From contig OW051469.1 in NCBI GenBank assembly GCA_932521025.1, positions 1,624,398 through 1,688,397 on the forward strand: DNA of 64,000 nt, read 5' to 3'. The notes beneath the pieces were generated by a model. It was not told the DNA's origin. It saw only the letters and a program-made list of their open reading frames with translations, and made no database searches. Position numbers and translations under genes: made by a program. The DNA comes from Oscheius onirici (Eukaryota > Nematoda > Chromadorea > Rhabditida > Rhabditidae). Shown in pieces: positions 40,703-52,951 of the stretch (within the stretch, counting starts at the first letter, position 1; the number at the start of each line of letters is the position of its first letter).

Positions 40703-42616
40703 TAAAGTGTGTCTAGACTGATGACTCTTTCGGTGCTTGACAAAGGCTATGAATAATCAGGGCTGGGAACGCATTCGTTTTTGCACGTCTGGACAGTTCT
40801 TAAGACCATCATGACACCTGCCATTTTTTATAATCAACTTTTTGGAACATCTGTTGATAAAGGCGGCGTTCCTTTGAGCATCAAACAGGCCGCACATCAC
40901 TTCTTTCCGATGTGTAATAGTCCGTAATAGTTCGTTTCGAGAAGGGGACCGATCGTTTTAAAAGGCCAAAATTTTAATTTTTTTTTCCTCTTTCATTTAA
41001 TTTTCGATGCGCTTCTGTTTTCGGCACGAAGACGGTCAGTCCTGGCTGTCTCTGTTGGTGATTCCACTTTTTTTGATTATTTCACTACCCTGACTGGGCC
41101 GAATCAGCCAGTAGTCAATGCAAGAAAAATCAGGTACTACTTCATTGAACCGTCTTCCCAAAACCTTTTCCCTGCCTCTAGTACAAGGCATCTAGATCAG
41201 CCGTTTTTGACAATTCTGCAGCCGCCATCTATCCTGTCGTTCATGTCAGTCTGTCTCTCTAGTATTACCCTGGTCAGCCAGTAATCTATCTTTCTTACCA
41301 CCTCTCTCTGTCAGTCTGTCCCTGTTCATTCTCAGATGTTTGGCCTGTTCTCTTCTAGTTCTGGTCAGGTCGAACAGTATTTTGATCTTTCTCTCTGTGA
41401 GATTCGATCCAGATCTGAGTTCAAATTTACAACTCCCTTTCCCTTTCCATGCCAATGTTTGTAACATACGACAAATGAATATATCTATTTATCTACAACT
41501 CCAAAAAAGGTCAAATTATTTTGCTCGAGGCTATGACAAACAAATTGGAATCATACCCAAAACTTATTCCACTGGTGGCCCTCGCCGAAGCCAAAGATTT
41601 GTTCAATAAGATTCGCGTGCAGACACTACCCATGGAAAGCACTAATTTACATCTCAGGCATAGGTTGTTTCTTCTAGAAAACTCTACGTTTTTTATGGCA
41701 ACCAGGAGCTTCTATCCGTCCCTCTGTCCCTCTCTTCCTCGAAGTTCTACAGAAGTTCCAGACGCGTACTTGCCATTCAGCAAATTTTCTTCAAGATCTG
41801 TCGAAATCCTCCTGCAAACGGTCCTCCCTCGCAGACAGTCCCGCCCCCAAATTAGGGCCCCAAGCCGCGCCATTCGCACAGTTTGAGCCCGCGGCGGCTG
41901 GTGGCTTTTCCTCTCCTCTCCCTCCCTTCGACCCCTTAACCTGGCTCCAGACACCTCTCCCGATCACCCTCTAATCCCTTTGTCTACTTCCTGCCAAGCT
42001 GTGATAAGCTTGCGTGATAAGGTTATTTTAGAATAGTCAAAATGACGTCAGCTCTTTTCGAAAATGACTGAACTGATGGGAAATCTATATATCGCGTCAT
42101 GCTCTCTCTCCCCACATGCACACGCGCGCCCAGGGCCACTTTTTCGTCGTAAACAATTCTCTCTTCAAGCGCGAAAAACTCATGTGCTCGGGCCAGGGAC
42201 CAGGAAAGGGCAATCAGACTTTTCAATTAGAGGAAAAAGCTGTCTGTGCCGTGACTGAGACCATTAGTCATATTTCGGGCTGGACCAAAGGGTCGCCCAC
42301 TCTCCGATTTCGAAATTGTTTTTGGGGTGAAATCTCTCAAAGAGCTTCCAGTCAGTTTGACTCTCTGTCTTTCTCTCTCTCCCGGCTGCAAACCTTTGTT
42401 ATCTAGTCGTCGACCCTTCCAGACATTTTTGCAGAGAGTGTGCGCCTTGTCCTACCCCAGCTGCGAGCCATCTGACTAGTTCTTGTAAAAGCTTCTTCAG
42501 ACAATCTTTCTGTTCTTTAGAAAGTTTGCAAACTTTTTGCAAAAAAGCACTTCAAAAAAAACTTTTGCAAACTCTTCTGCAAATTCAACATCGCTTCTAG
42601 CACAATTATAGGTAAG
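40703..42616. other. Noncoding interval upstream of glutaminase
   Basis: Several open frames exist, but none has domains or splice support. Polypyrimidine octamer words (gtccctctgtccctctc near 41720) recur. The last few hundred bases probably contain the glutaminase promoter. Nothing else can be supported. Confidence 0.45.
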
Positions 42617-45600
42617 ATGCCTCACATGATGGGTAGTTCCGGAGATTCTTTGCAACACAGCGACGATGATGACTACGCCATCAACATGATCTTCAACAGG
42701 AAGATGGCTGATCTGGAACGCGATATGGAGCAGGAAATGGAAACAAAGCTGAAGACGGGAACCAAGAAGAGCGAGCACGGCTATCGCAAGCTCAAGGTCT
42801 TCAAGCATGGTGAGTCCTGAAGGGGAAAGAACAGCTGCTGGCATGCGGGAGGAGGAGGAGGGTTTCCTCGGGGTGACATGTCTGGTCTATGTGCTTCACG
42901 CAACGGCTGTCTTCAGTCACCGGAAATTGGGAAATTTTACTCACTTTGCGTCACTTTTCAAAGTGCTGAATGGGGCTGCACTTTTTTTCTGTTCTAATAG
43001 CGCTAACTGTTTTTAACCAGACAGAGACTGAGCGCGTAGATTCCTCCTCCCCCGCATCTTTGAACTTTTTTAAGAGTCCGCGTGGATTATAGAGCCCATG
43101 ATGTTTGTCATGAGGAAGACTCTCACCCTCAACAGTGTCATTGGACATTTCATTTTACTTGATTTATACCCTGTGAAAGCTCCTTCTCCCATTTCTTATG
43201 CAAAAAACCTGCGAACACCATCTGCTCCACGCTATAAAACTCACGAGCTTCTCGATGGCAGCAGACGAAAAGTATTTGCGGTCTTTCACTGTTTGCCGCG
43301 GGGTTCAGTCTCATCGGTGCCCTCTGCTGTCCCCGTTCTTCTTCCTAAGATCATTCCTGTCAAACAATTCAAGTTGCAGAGCTCGGAAGAATTCGACGCA
43401 TGTGGCGAAACCGCAAAGCTGAGAGCCATCACAATAAGGCTTTCGAGCCGTATTCGGAGACCCAAGGTAAGTCCTCTCTTTTCTCTTCAATGATGTCATG
43501 TGGCCGTGGGGCAACAGCTGACCCCACGCGGATAGGACAGAGTCAACGAGTCAAGGAGGAAATTTGAGACGGGACGAGAGCGCGAGAAAGAGATCTGGGA
43601 CCTTTTTTTCCTGCAGAACGGGGTGTAATAATCTGTTCCGGATTCCTTTACCATGTGACGGGGAAATAGCTCATAAAAACTGAGAGGAATTGGACTGTCA
43701 ACTGTTAGATTGTCACAGCCTTGGTCCCAGTTCACTTTCTTCCCACTCCAAACAACTCTTTCCCTCTTTATTGCCCACTTTCGATACTTTTGCGGTGCCC
43801 AGTGTCTGACCATCTTCATTTTTACAACTCATAAAACTTCGTGAGAGCGGGAGAAAGACTGTCTCTATCGTGGCCATCAGTGTGACTAGCCGCCCTTTGA
43901 CTTGACGGCGAAGAGAAAAGTGGGCGGGGGTAGATCAATCAATCGCCTTTAACTTTCCCACGCGTGTGCTCTCTCTCTCGCTCTCGTCGTCTCTTCAAAT
44001 TTCTTCCAAAAAATGCTCCGAAGACGGGAACGTCTCTCATCGTACGACAAGCAGACATGTTGACCAACTGTTTATAGAGTTTTAACTTTAAATTTTCAGT
44101 GAACGCCTGTGGAAATGTCCTCGACAGGAAGACGAGCATCCAGACGGTTCTGCCCAGGACGGCTGAAAACATTGCCGAAGCCATGGAGAAGCAGAAACTC
44201 GTCGAGGCTTCCAACTGCATTTTTGACCTTCTCGTTGGACAGAACAAGAACAAGGAAAGAGCCAGTCTTCTCAAGCTCCTCAGGGTGAGTCTGGTCTTTG
44301 ACCACTCATTTGATCAATCTTTTTCAATTTTTAACAAATTTTCTTGCTAATGGAATCAGACAGTTTTTTGAAGAGTGTAATAGTAATCAGCGACGGATAG
44401 TGCTTGAACAGCTGGAAAGAATGCCTGTTCAAACGGGGTAACAATAGCTCTGAATGGCCACGTAATCAATAGTTCTGAGCTTTTTGGTGTTACTCTTGCA
44501 AACTTTTTGAGTCCCACTTTGAGCTGTTTTTGATAGGATTCGAATACCGTAAAAGCTCTAATAGAAGCCCACCCGCCTTACCTAAGATACGCAATTACGT
44601 ACACACTTTTTTGGGGGTCAAGACGTCATTTTCTGACTTTGTAATGTTCTGCAAAGTTGCAGCTCCTAACGTCCTCTACAACTTGTCAGTACACCAAAAA
44701 GCTGAAAAATGGCGTCTTGACCCCAAAAACACGTGACTACGTAATTGCGTATTTTATGTAAAGGGGTGGGGTTTCTATTAGAGCTTTTACGGTAGTCTTT
44801 CTTCATCGGACAGGACTGGGATCTTTCCCATTTGGGACAGTTTTTGGCAGTAGAATCGACGATAAATAATAAAAATAATCTGAGACTTAAAGACGACTTG
44901 TTATGATCTTTCTCCATCAGCCAGAAAATGCTCACAGCTGTTCGCAGTCGTCACACTAACTTTTCACTCATTACTTTTTTTTCAGCTCCTGAAGCACTTT
45001 GGACTCCAGGAGAAGGATCCGAGACTGAAGTCGATCCACGGATACATCAAGTCGACCGAGTACATGCTGGATGAGGATTCGCACAAGTGTCTGGTCACTC
45101 GCGAACAGTTCTCTCAGTAAGTTTTTCCCTCAGTTTCTCTGTTTTTCTGCCTCTGATTTAATTTAAAAAACTTTTTTTCAGGATCATTGCTCCCTGTCTT
45201 CAGCTGGTCGGTGACACTATCCGCAACCAGTCGGTCATTCCCAACTGGACTGACTTTGTCGAGACTCTCCGTATCATCTTTGAAGAGGTTTGAAGCATAC
45301 CGAAACCATAGAAAGTCCATTTTTAGTGCAAAAGCGACACTCGCGGTCAGGTAGCCACCTACATTCCGCAGCTGAAGAGACAGGACCCCAATCTCTGGGG
45401 CGTCTCGGTCTGCAGTGTCGACGGACAGAGAGTCAGCTTCGGAGACTACAAGAAGCGATTCTGCTTGCAGTCTGTGAGCAAGGTAGGTATTTGAGCTGAG
45501 GGGAATTAGGCTGTTTGTTCTTTTACTTTGAAACGTCACGTCTTGCAGGCCTTCAACTACGCAATCGTCTCGAGTGATATCGGTCCCGAGGTGGTTCACA

Positions 45601-48391
45601 AGTACGTCGGATATGAGCCCAGTGGTCGTCTCTTCAATGAGATCTGTCTCGATGGAAGCAGTGAGTTTTTGTCTAAAAAAACTGAGAGACAGGAAATTTT
45701 CACCTATTTCCTTTCATTTTTTACGTTTGTAACCATGTTTAATCGATTCAGCGTGTAAAACAACCCCTTTGATGTTCAGATTGGTCGAAAATATTCAGAA
45801 ATAGAAGGAAAATTTTTCGAGAACGGCTTATGAAGGGGGAAAGCGCCGTTTTCTTGATATTTTCGACCAATTTTCACGTCTGAGAGGGTTTTTTACACAT
45901 AGAACTCGATAAACTTACTTAGAAAAGTGAAAAATAGAAGAAAAAGTTTGAAAAACGCAACTTCAAGGAAGTTTGAACGAACTGAGGCGCCTACTGCAGT
46001 ATAACCGGAATATCACTTACCATCGTTTTCCAGACATGCCCCACAATCCGATGATCAATGCCGGAGCTATCGTTGTCACTTCTCTGATCCGCGAAGAACT
46101 GACCATGGCTGACCGTTTCGACTACATTCTGAACGAGTACCGTCGTCTGGCCGCCGGCGAGCATATTGGCTTCGACAATGCCACCTTCCTCTCCGAGAGA
46201 GACACAGGTATAGGTCTCGCCAAAATGACCTTAAAATTTTGATTCCGCGCGCCAAAACTGTTTTTCACTTTTTACGGGGTTTACCACGGCTTTTTACCAG
46301 TTTTTTTTTGTTACAGTATCGAGGATTGTACCCGTATGTGACAATGGAAGAAAAAAATGACAAATAGCAGAAAAATAGCGAAAAATAATTTTGGCGCGCG
46401 GAGTCAAAATTTGAAGGTCATTTTGACGAGACCTATAAGAAAGTTATAGTAAGCTACAGTAATCCCTCATTCAGCTGACCGCAACTACGCTCTGAGCTAC
46501 TACATGAAGGAGAACAAGTGCTTCCCGCAGATGCGTCGCGAAGAGGATCTCAACAAAATTCGCGAAGCTGAGATTGCTGCCCGTCAGGCTGAGGGAGAGC
46601 TCCCAGATCCGCGTGACATGCTGCCGAAGAAGAAGGGAGAACAATGGAAGCTGAGAGAGGAACTGGATCTGTACTTCCAGCTCTGTTCTCTGGAGGCTGA
46701 CTGTGAGAGTGCCAGCGTCATGGCCGCTACTCTGGCCAACGGAGGAGTCAATCCGCTGACTCGTGAGCGAATCATCGACTCTCAGACCTGTCGCAACGTT
46801 CTCTCTCTGATGTACAGCTGTGGAATGTACGATTTTTCTGGAAAGTTCAGTTTCACGGTAAGTCTTGTTCTTCCTCTTTAAGTAACTGTAATTGTTTAGT
46901 GGAAGGTGAGTTATGGGTGTTTTTGGTTACGAATAGTCCGATGTTCTGATCAGAACTCTGCATGTGCTCTCCCCTTCGAGGACTCCAAAGAAGCTCCACA
47001 CAGACAAAAATCTCGCGCGCGTTTTGATAACTTTTGCAAATCCCTAGAGAGATTTAAACGGAAACAATGGAAGTAGCGTTTTCATTCAGGTCGGTCTTCC
47101 CGCCAAGTCTGGAGTTTCGGGAGCCATGGTCGTGGTCATTCCCAATGTGGCCGGATTCTGTCTCTTCTCGCCGCCTCTTGATCCGATGGGCAATACTGTC
47201 CGAGGAGTGAGCTTCTGCAAGAAGATGGTCCAGTACTATAATTTCCATAATTATGACAGTGTCCTGAACGTTGACGAGAAGAAGAAGGACCCGAGAAGGA
47301 ATGGAGCTGTTTCTCAGGTAGGAGAGTCCGAGAGACAGGAAGTACTGTACAAGCTCTAATAGAAGCACCCCTGTACGCAATTACGTACGCATTTTTTTCG
47401 GGGTGAAGACATAATTTTTCAATTTATATTTTATTTTTCCTTGGTAGCTGAGATGTCTATCTGTATGGGAAAAATAGTCAGAAAGTTGGGAAAAAAATTT
47501 CTCAACCCGAAAAATATGCGTACGTAATTGCGTACAGGGGTGCTTCTATTAGAGCTCTTACGGTACATCTTTTCTTCCAGACCATCGAGCCGGTCATGAC
47601 CTACCTCTTTGCCGCCAAGCACGGAGATCTCGACTACGTCAAGAGACATCACTCCCAGGGCTACAACATGAGTGCCAAGGACTACGATGACCGTACTGCT
47701 CTCCATGTGGCCGCTGCTGAAGGAAGATTCGATGTGGTCAAGTATCTAGTCGAGAAGTGCGGAGTGCCTCTCGTGGCCAAGGATCGGTAAGTGTTCTCGG
47801 AGACAGTCCAAAATCTATTCAGCTGGAAGCACACACCGATCGAGGAAGCCCGCACCTTCCATCACGAGGCTGTTCTTGAGTACCTTCTGGAAAAGTATAC
47901 TGAGGACTCGAATCGCAAGGAACGCGACCAGAAACAGGACACTGAAGGTGGACTGGGACATGGCTCTGAGGACGAGGCTCTTCTGGACGAAGAAGATCCG
48001 GAGCATACTCTGCCTCTGAACTTTATCGCCGAAATGCCTGAGTGCGTCTTTTCCCGATCGGTTTTCCCAACTGTATGATAACAGTCAAATCCAGTACCGC
48101 CGTTCCTCTGTTCAGAAACAGTCTAGTGCGTCACTCTGAACTCAGAACCTTCTGGAACAGACAGTTTTTAAGACAACTCTCTCTGAAGTTCCTACTGTAC
48201 TTTGCACTAGTCAACTGTACTCTACTGATTCTTTTCTGGGCTCTCAGATAGAGTCGGAAGCTGTAAAACTCAGAAACTGTCCACTTTTCAGACTCGAGGC
48301 TCAGAAGAAGCAGCTGAACGGTGAAAAGGTCAAGGTGATCGTCTCGAACGAGGAAGTCACCAGAGTCGGAACTGGACTAAACTCTGACTGA
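42617..48391 (+). CDS. Glutaminase with C-terminal ankyrin repeats
   Basis: Twelve exons join in frame to 730 residues: 42617-42809, 44100-44284, 44986-45116, 45182-45287, 45327-45482, 45549-45660, 46034-46207, 46475-46857, 47090-47317, 47581-47786, 47823-48041, 48292-48391. The enzyme hydrolyses glutamine to glutamate and ammonia, usually in mitochondria; no clear transit peptide is seen in this N-terminus. Seen: an EF-hand-like N-terminal region, the serine-lysine pair of the beta-lactamase-like fold in [47 protein letters not shown], then ankyrin repeats ([20 protein letters not shown]). A charged, Glu/Arg-rich insertion of about 45 residues interrupts the usual KCFP...YFQLCS region. A possible alternative first exon is at 43400-43466. 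Three introns hold palindromic MITEs. AATAAA follows at about 48546. Confidence 0.93.
43400..43466 (+). CDS. Candidate alternative first exon of glutaminase
   Basis: Within glutaminase intron 1, an ATG opens 22 codons ([20 protein letters not shown]...) ending at a strong gtaagt donor in phase 1. This is the same phase as the normal exon 1, so it can splice in frame to the exon at 44100. It would swap the acidic N-terminus for a basic, Asn/His-rich one. No transcript evidence is available; this rests on phase and donor quality only. Confidence 0.3.
44547..44792. repeat. TA-flanked palindromic MITE (copy 2), glutaminase intron 2
   Basis: Ends ccgtaaaagctctaatagaa and its mirror tctattagagcttttacgg, bounded by TA on both sides. 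Inner arms include tacgcaattacgtac and gactacgtaattgcgta. Same family as 22179 and 47345. The central loop contains a tgttctgcaaagttg / ctctacaacttg pair also seen at 60540 and 62660. Confidence 0.8.
46209..46437. repeat. Palindromic element in glutaminase intron 7
   Basis: The left arm tataggtctcgccaaaatga and the right arm tcattttgacgagacctata are near-perfect mirror images, and inner gcgcgccaaaa / ttttggcgcgc also pair. It fills almost the whole intron. A MITE distinct from the TA-CCGTAAAAG family. Confidence 0.8.
47345..47563. repeat. TA-flanked palindromic MITE (copy 3), glutaminase intron 9
   Basis: agctctaatagaagcacccc on the left is mirrored by ggggtgcttctattagagct on the right, with inner gtacgcaattacgtacgc and gcgtacgtaattgcgtac. 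It is very close to copy 1 at 22179 over its full length, so this subfamily appears comparatively young. Confidence 0.85.
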
Positions 48392-48732
48392 ACTCCTTCT
48401 CCCATTTCACTTAATCCTATCCCCTTCGATTACCGGTGTGCCTTACTTATTCCTAGAGAGCTCTTTGAGATTGTCATATAGAAAAAGAAAGTTTCCGGGT
48501 CTGACCCCCTTCTCACCCAGTGTGTAATCTTTTTTTACGAGTTCAAATAAACACTTTGTTGAGAGAGCAACAGTTCATACGTGGTGACCGAGAAAAAAGC
48601 CGGGGGAACCCGAAAGAGACGCTCGTTGAGACGTACAGTATGTACAGGAAAAAGGACTAGGTACCTACACGCGAGAGACGGAGAATCATCGGGGAAATAA
48701 GTACAGTATGAACAGAGAGAGAATCAGTAGAT

Positions 48733-50504
48733 TCACTGGGAAGAGGGAGGAGTAGGAGGAGTGGCTGTCGGGGAGAAGGCGAGATCTCGGAACGATTGTT
48801 GGGTATGGGCTGTGAGGGACGAAAGGATGGTAGAGTCTACTGGTTCAGTGCAGGATGGACAGGTGAAGGATCTGAAAGTTTTGGGATTGTTTTTGATCAG
48901 GCGATAGGTTGGGCTCTGTTCTGATGCTAACTGAGTTGGGTAGCTCTACTGGTCTGTCCCGTCTCCAAAAGAAGCTTCTCTATTACTCGGCACAAGTCAC
49001 TTGACTTTTTTTGACAGTATCACTGTGACTGTCATGGAATCTTTCGCGCACTCTCATGATTCTTATCTAGTTCTCTCAAGCAAGATGGTTCTAACAGTAA
49101 CCCTAATTTTTCTAACTTGAGTAGAGACTGAATTAGACCCGAGCCAGAAAAGTGCCAGTCTGGAGAGAATGGTCGAAGTAAATTGACAAAATGAGACTCA
49201 TTTGGAAACATAAAGAGCTTTTGCTGAAAACTTGACGTCAAGATTTCTTGAATGGCTCATCTTCACTCCAAATAGGGGACTTGCTGGTATTGGTTCTGTT
49301 ATATTGTCCTAAAAATGTGGGAAAGGGACAAAGTTTGATTAATGACATTGTCTGGCCTCTGTCCTTACTTACAAACCACTGACATAGACGTCCCTATGAT
49401 TATAAATCGGGGACGGGTCCTTGCCAAAAGGAACTATTTTTAGGGAGTCCGAAAGTTGCAAATAAAGACAACTACTCACAGAGTCAGCTTGCCTGACAAA
49501 ATATGGTTTGTTAAAAAAAAGAGCGTAACCCATTTAGCTCGCCGCGAGACCGGAAAAACATCAGAAAACTGGGCTGAGTATCCTACGTTTCCATGTTATA
49601 AGGGTCTCGCGCAGAAACAAAAGGGTTACGGTCGAGCTCTTTTTTTTGAACAAACCATAGTTAAGTGCTCAAACTGAGTTAATTTATTTGGGATCCATAT
49701 GAAGCAAGTGTCTGGCTCGAAAGGGTCAAAGCTTTCTATTCTTACTAGAAAAGTTCATTTTCTTTCGGTTTTCACCAATTAAAGTTTACGATTTCTGTCA
49801 TGTTCAGAAATTTTTCTTTTCTTAGCCATTCAAGTTCTAAGTATCAAGTGAAAATTGTCCAATTTTTTTCAAGAACGCCTCCTCACGAGATCTAATAAGG
49901 CCAATTATGACGAACTCATAGGATTCTGAAAAAAGAAAACCAAATTTCGCTCACCTCATAAGCCAGTCGTCGACACATTCCTGATGGAAAAAGTGCATAC
50001 AGGGAAGGAATCTCATGCTCTCTCCGACCTCAAAGTCATTCATACAGATGGAACATTCTGTACTCTTCATGTCCGGTCGGAAGAAGTCTGCCGGTATCTG
50101 CTCTAGGAGACCTTTAACCCGAACGCGTTGAGCATCTTCCATCTAAATTTAGGATAAGAGTAGTCAAAAAATCCAATTACTTCCTTGGATTCACCAGCGG
50201 CAGATCGCTGACGAGCCATGTTGGCGGCGTAGAGCTGGTTCACGTAGGCACTCTGGGAGAATTTTGTAAAAAAAAAATCGGAGAAAAACTTACACTGTGA
50301 GGCAGTTGCATGGCTGGATTCGTAAAACTCATAGAGGCTGCTGCATTGGCGTCGGACGAGTTGGACCGACTACTGAAATTGAAAATCTCTGTCTCTCTGT
50401 CTTCAAAATTAAAAAAAAGTCCAAAAAACTCACGAAAGAGTCTGTCCACTGTCCTCATTGTTGAGATTGCGATGGCCGAAGAGAAGAGGCAGACAATTAC
50501 CCAT
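48733..50504 (-). CDS. rnf11: RING-H2 E3 ubiquitin ligase, RNF11 type
   Basis: Five exons, 50504-50434, 50372-50294, 50252-50181, 50142-49955 and 48871-48733, encode 182 residues. RNF11 is a membrane-anchored RING protein that partners with HECT ligases and deubiquitinase complexes in endosomal signalling. Seen: MGNC start (N-myristoylation and palmitoylation site, as in vertebrate RNF11), a Ser/Asn-rich linker, then the RING-H2 domain: [46 protein letters not shown]. All eight zinc ligands are present. The PPxY motif found in vertebrate RNF11, which binds WW-domain HECT ligases, is not visible. The C-terminus is extended by a Thr/Pro-rich tail. The last intron is about 1.1 kb. It converges on glutaminase. 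Confidence 0.9.
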
Positions 50505-51538
50505 AATTCGACTTGTCAGTCCTTCCCTTGTGCTGTAAGAACCGGGTTCAGTGATGTAATTGACACAGATCGGGTCGTCTTTGAACACGTGAATCGAGAG
50601 AGACAGAGAGACAAAATCTGACAGTCAGACAGAGAGTCTGAGACGGATGAGCCTCGCTGTTTGAGGAACAGGGAGTCGGTCAATACCGAAAAAGGCCAGG
50701 AAAAATTTCCGGTTTTGCAGATGATCGGGACCACAAAAGGACAAAGCCTTTCGAAACAATTTCCCATCCAAAAAAAGTCAAATATCGATTTAGCAAACAT
50801 CAACAAAAATCGATTGCAATAGACAGTAAATAGTCGTATTTTTTTCGTTTTGTCTCCCATGGCCGGTAATAGACATAGAGTCACGTGAGGCCCGAACCCA
50901 GTGACAAATTTGATGAGTGTTCCAGTTTTTCCGAGCTTTCTCGATCTGATTAAGAAAAATTTACAGATAAACTAAATTTTAACGTTATTGGTATAAAAAA
51001 ACTGAAAGTTTTCATAATAACCATGTTTTCCAGGGGAATTTTGAGGAGTTTCGTTTGATTTTGGTTAAAGAACATTTTTAAAACCTACCAATGGGAAAAG
51101 AAGTGTCTTGATTCGGATTTCCTCCAGAAGAAGAGAGGAAATGTGAAGGAGAGGAAGGAGAGGCAGTCTCTTTCTCCCAGCTGAGCGCCGACAGCAGCAG
51201 AGGCAACCGGCCCTTTCCTGTGTCTCTGCGTCTCGTCTCTCGTTTCTCTGACTCTTCGTCCTTATAAAGGAGACACATTACACTTCAGGCACTGCTCCTA
51301 AGGAAGCATTCTTGAGATTTATTAAAAATGCGGTTAACGGGAAAGTAACTTTAGTTCAGTCCTCCCTAGAACTCGGGAGGGAAAAGAAATCTCAATTTTC
51401 TACCTCATGCTAACATTTTCCAGTTTTCTGATGTTTTGCAAAATTAAATAAAATTGAAGCGATAAATTGAAGCAATTAAACATCATAAAAGTTTTTGTGG
51501 AAACTGTAAAAGCCAAGAAGTTTCAAGTAGACTCAAAT

Positions 51539-52483
51539 ATGTTGTGCCTGCTGTTCGCACTGCTATCAATAGTTTCTGGAGACTCTTATTACAGTGAGTC
51601 TACTGATCTCTCTTCAGATTCGTCCGTCCGCATTTCAGATGCCCAAGCCTGTGGAAAACCGCAGACTAGATATAAGAGAGGCTCTCTGGATCTAAACCTT
51701 TCCATTTTATCCGATGAGGACCCCACAGAACAGTGGAAGGTGATGGGAGGAGAGAGGGCCCAGCCGGGAGAACTACCCTGGTCCGTCTACTTTATCGTCC
51801 CTCTGAGAAATTTTAACTGAATCTGTGTTGAGACAGGGACAGGGATTCACCAGTCTGGTTCTGATCTTTACCTTTAGATAACGGAAAACAATCCATTTGT
51901 GGCGGAATAATGATCTCCAGTAGACACCTCCGCGTGCCTGTCTTCCGCATCTTCACGATTTGGCCAATTTTAAGGGCATGGAAACGGAACTGCTGGGATT
52001 CGGATTTGGAGCTGATCGTATGTTTTTTCGCATTACCTCGCAGAATCGGAGAGGAAGAACATTAATTAGCGGCCAAAAACCAAAATGAAATTTATTTTTC
52101 AGCTATAAACGGCTAGGTGTTCACCAAACACCTACAGAAGATCCATCTGGGCAAGCCAGTCAACAGAACCAAGTGTGCTGAAATCTACCGACTGAGCTGG
52201 GAGTACATGCTCTGTACCAAAGTGAGTTATCTCTACTTTTTATCAAACGGTAATTCATCAGGAGACAATGACAAAAAACGTCTGCTCCGGAGACAGTGGT
52301 GGCGGGATTCTCACCGACATCGATGACCATTATTTTCTGCTTGGATCAGTTTCATATGGATCAAAGTGTGATGGAGATCGACGTGATCTCCGTGAGGCTG
52401 GAGTTAACATGGATGTTAACTTGTACACGGCTACTATCGACAAGTACATTTTGAAGCAGGCGCCAAATTATAGGGAAATGTAG
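51539..52483 (+). pseudogene. Decayed trypsin-family (S1A) serine protease
   Basis: A signal peptide exon (51539-51593) is followed by a pro-region and the protease N-terminus (MGGERAQPGELPWSVYF). After the next exon's ICGGIMISSRH the sequence jumps directly to ACLP-like sequence, so the catalytic His and Asp region is missing. A TAG (in aacggctaggtg, near 52111) interrupts the following exon. The last exon (52262-52483) still encodes VCSGDSGGGIL with the active-site Ser and a normal C-terminus. An AATAAA follows. The damage fits a pseudogene, though an unusual non-peptidase homologue cannot be wholly excluded. Confidence 0.7.
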
Positions 52484-52529
52484 GTCGGAAAGAAATAGAC
52501 ATATTGGCTGAATAAATATTATCGTAAGC

Positions 52530-52841
52530 AGTGGACGAGGGGCAGAGAGACAGGAAGACAGGCCCATTGACTCTGACCATGATTGGGCTAGAAAGAGCTC
52601 TGCGAAGTAGGTCACGAATGGTCTGACTTTTTCTGCATAGTTCCATCTTTCTCTGAGCGACTGCCAGTCTTTGAAGTTGGTCATCCGTGGCTGACCAGGA
52701 TTCACATCCGTATAAGAAGCAGGGCAGCACAGTAGAGTTTAGCAGTTTTCTTTTCAGTTCGATTGAGACTTGTCTGTTTGTGTAGAAAATTCTGTGTTTC
52801 CTAAAAACCTCGCCTTCCAACTTCCGCAGTTCTCCAATCAT
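52530..52841 (-). mobile_element. Non-LTR retrotransposon reverse-transcriptase fragment
   Basis: The minus strand encodes a segment resembling the C-terminal thumb region of LINE reverse transcriptases: KLLNSTVLPCFLYGCESW followed by DDQLQRLAVAQRKM. No start, endonuclease or upstream catalytic YxDD motif is nearby, so it is a 5'-truncated relic of roughly 300 bases. It sits exactly between the two protease pseudogenes. Confidence 0.75.
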
Positions 52842-52951
52842 CGAAAGAGATCCTTTGTCCCAGATTTATGGTTCTGGCCTAACTTTTTTGTCCGGTCAAG
52901 GCCCGTTTTGGATCAGTTCATACGATCTAGTTGTATTTCAGCATATTTACT

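Noticed and set aside
52434-52841. Minus-strand frame as a host gene
   Set aside because: Its sequence matches the C-terminal region of LINE reverse transcriptases and it is truncated.
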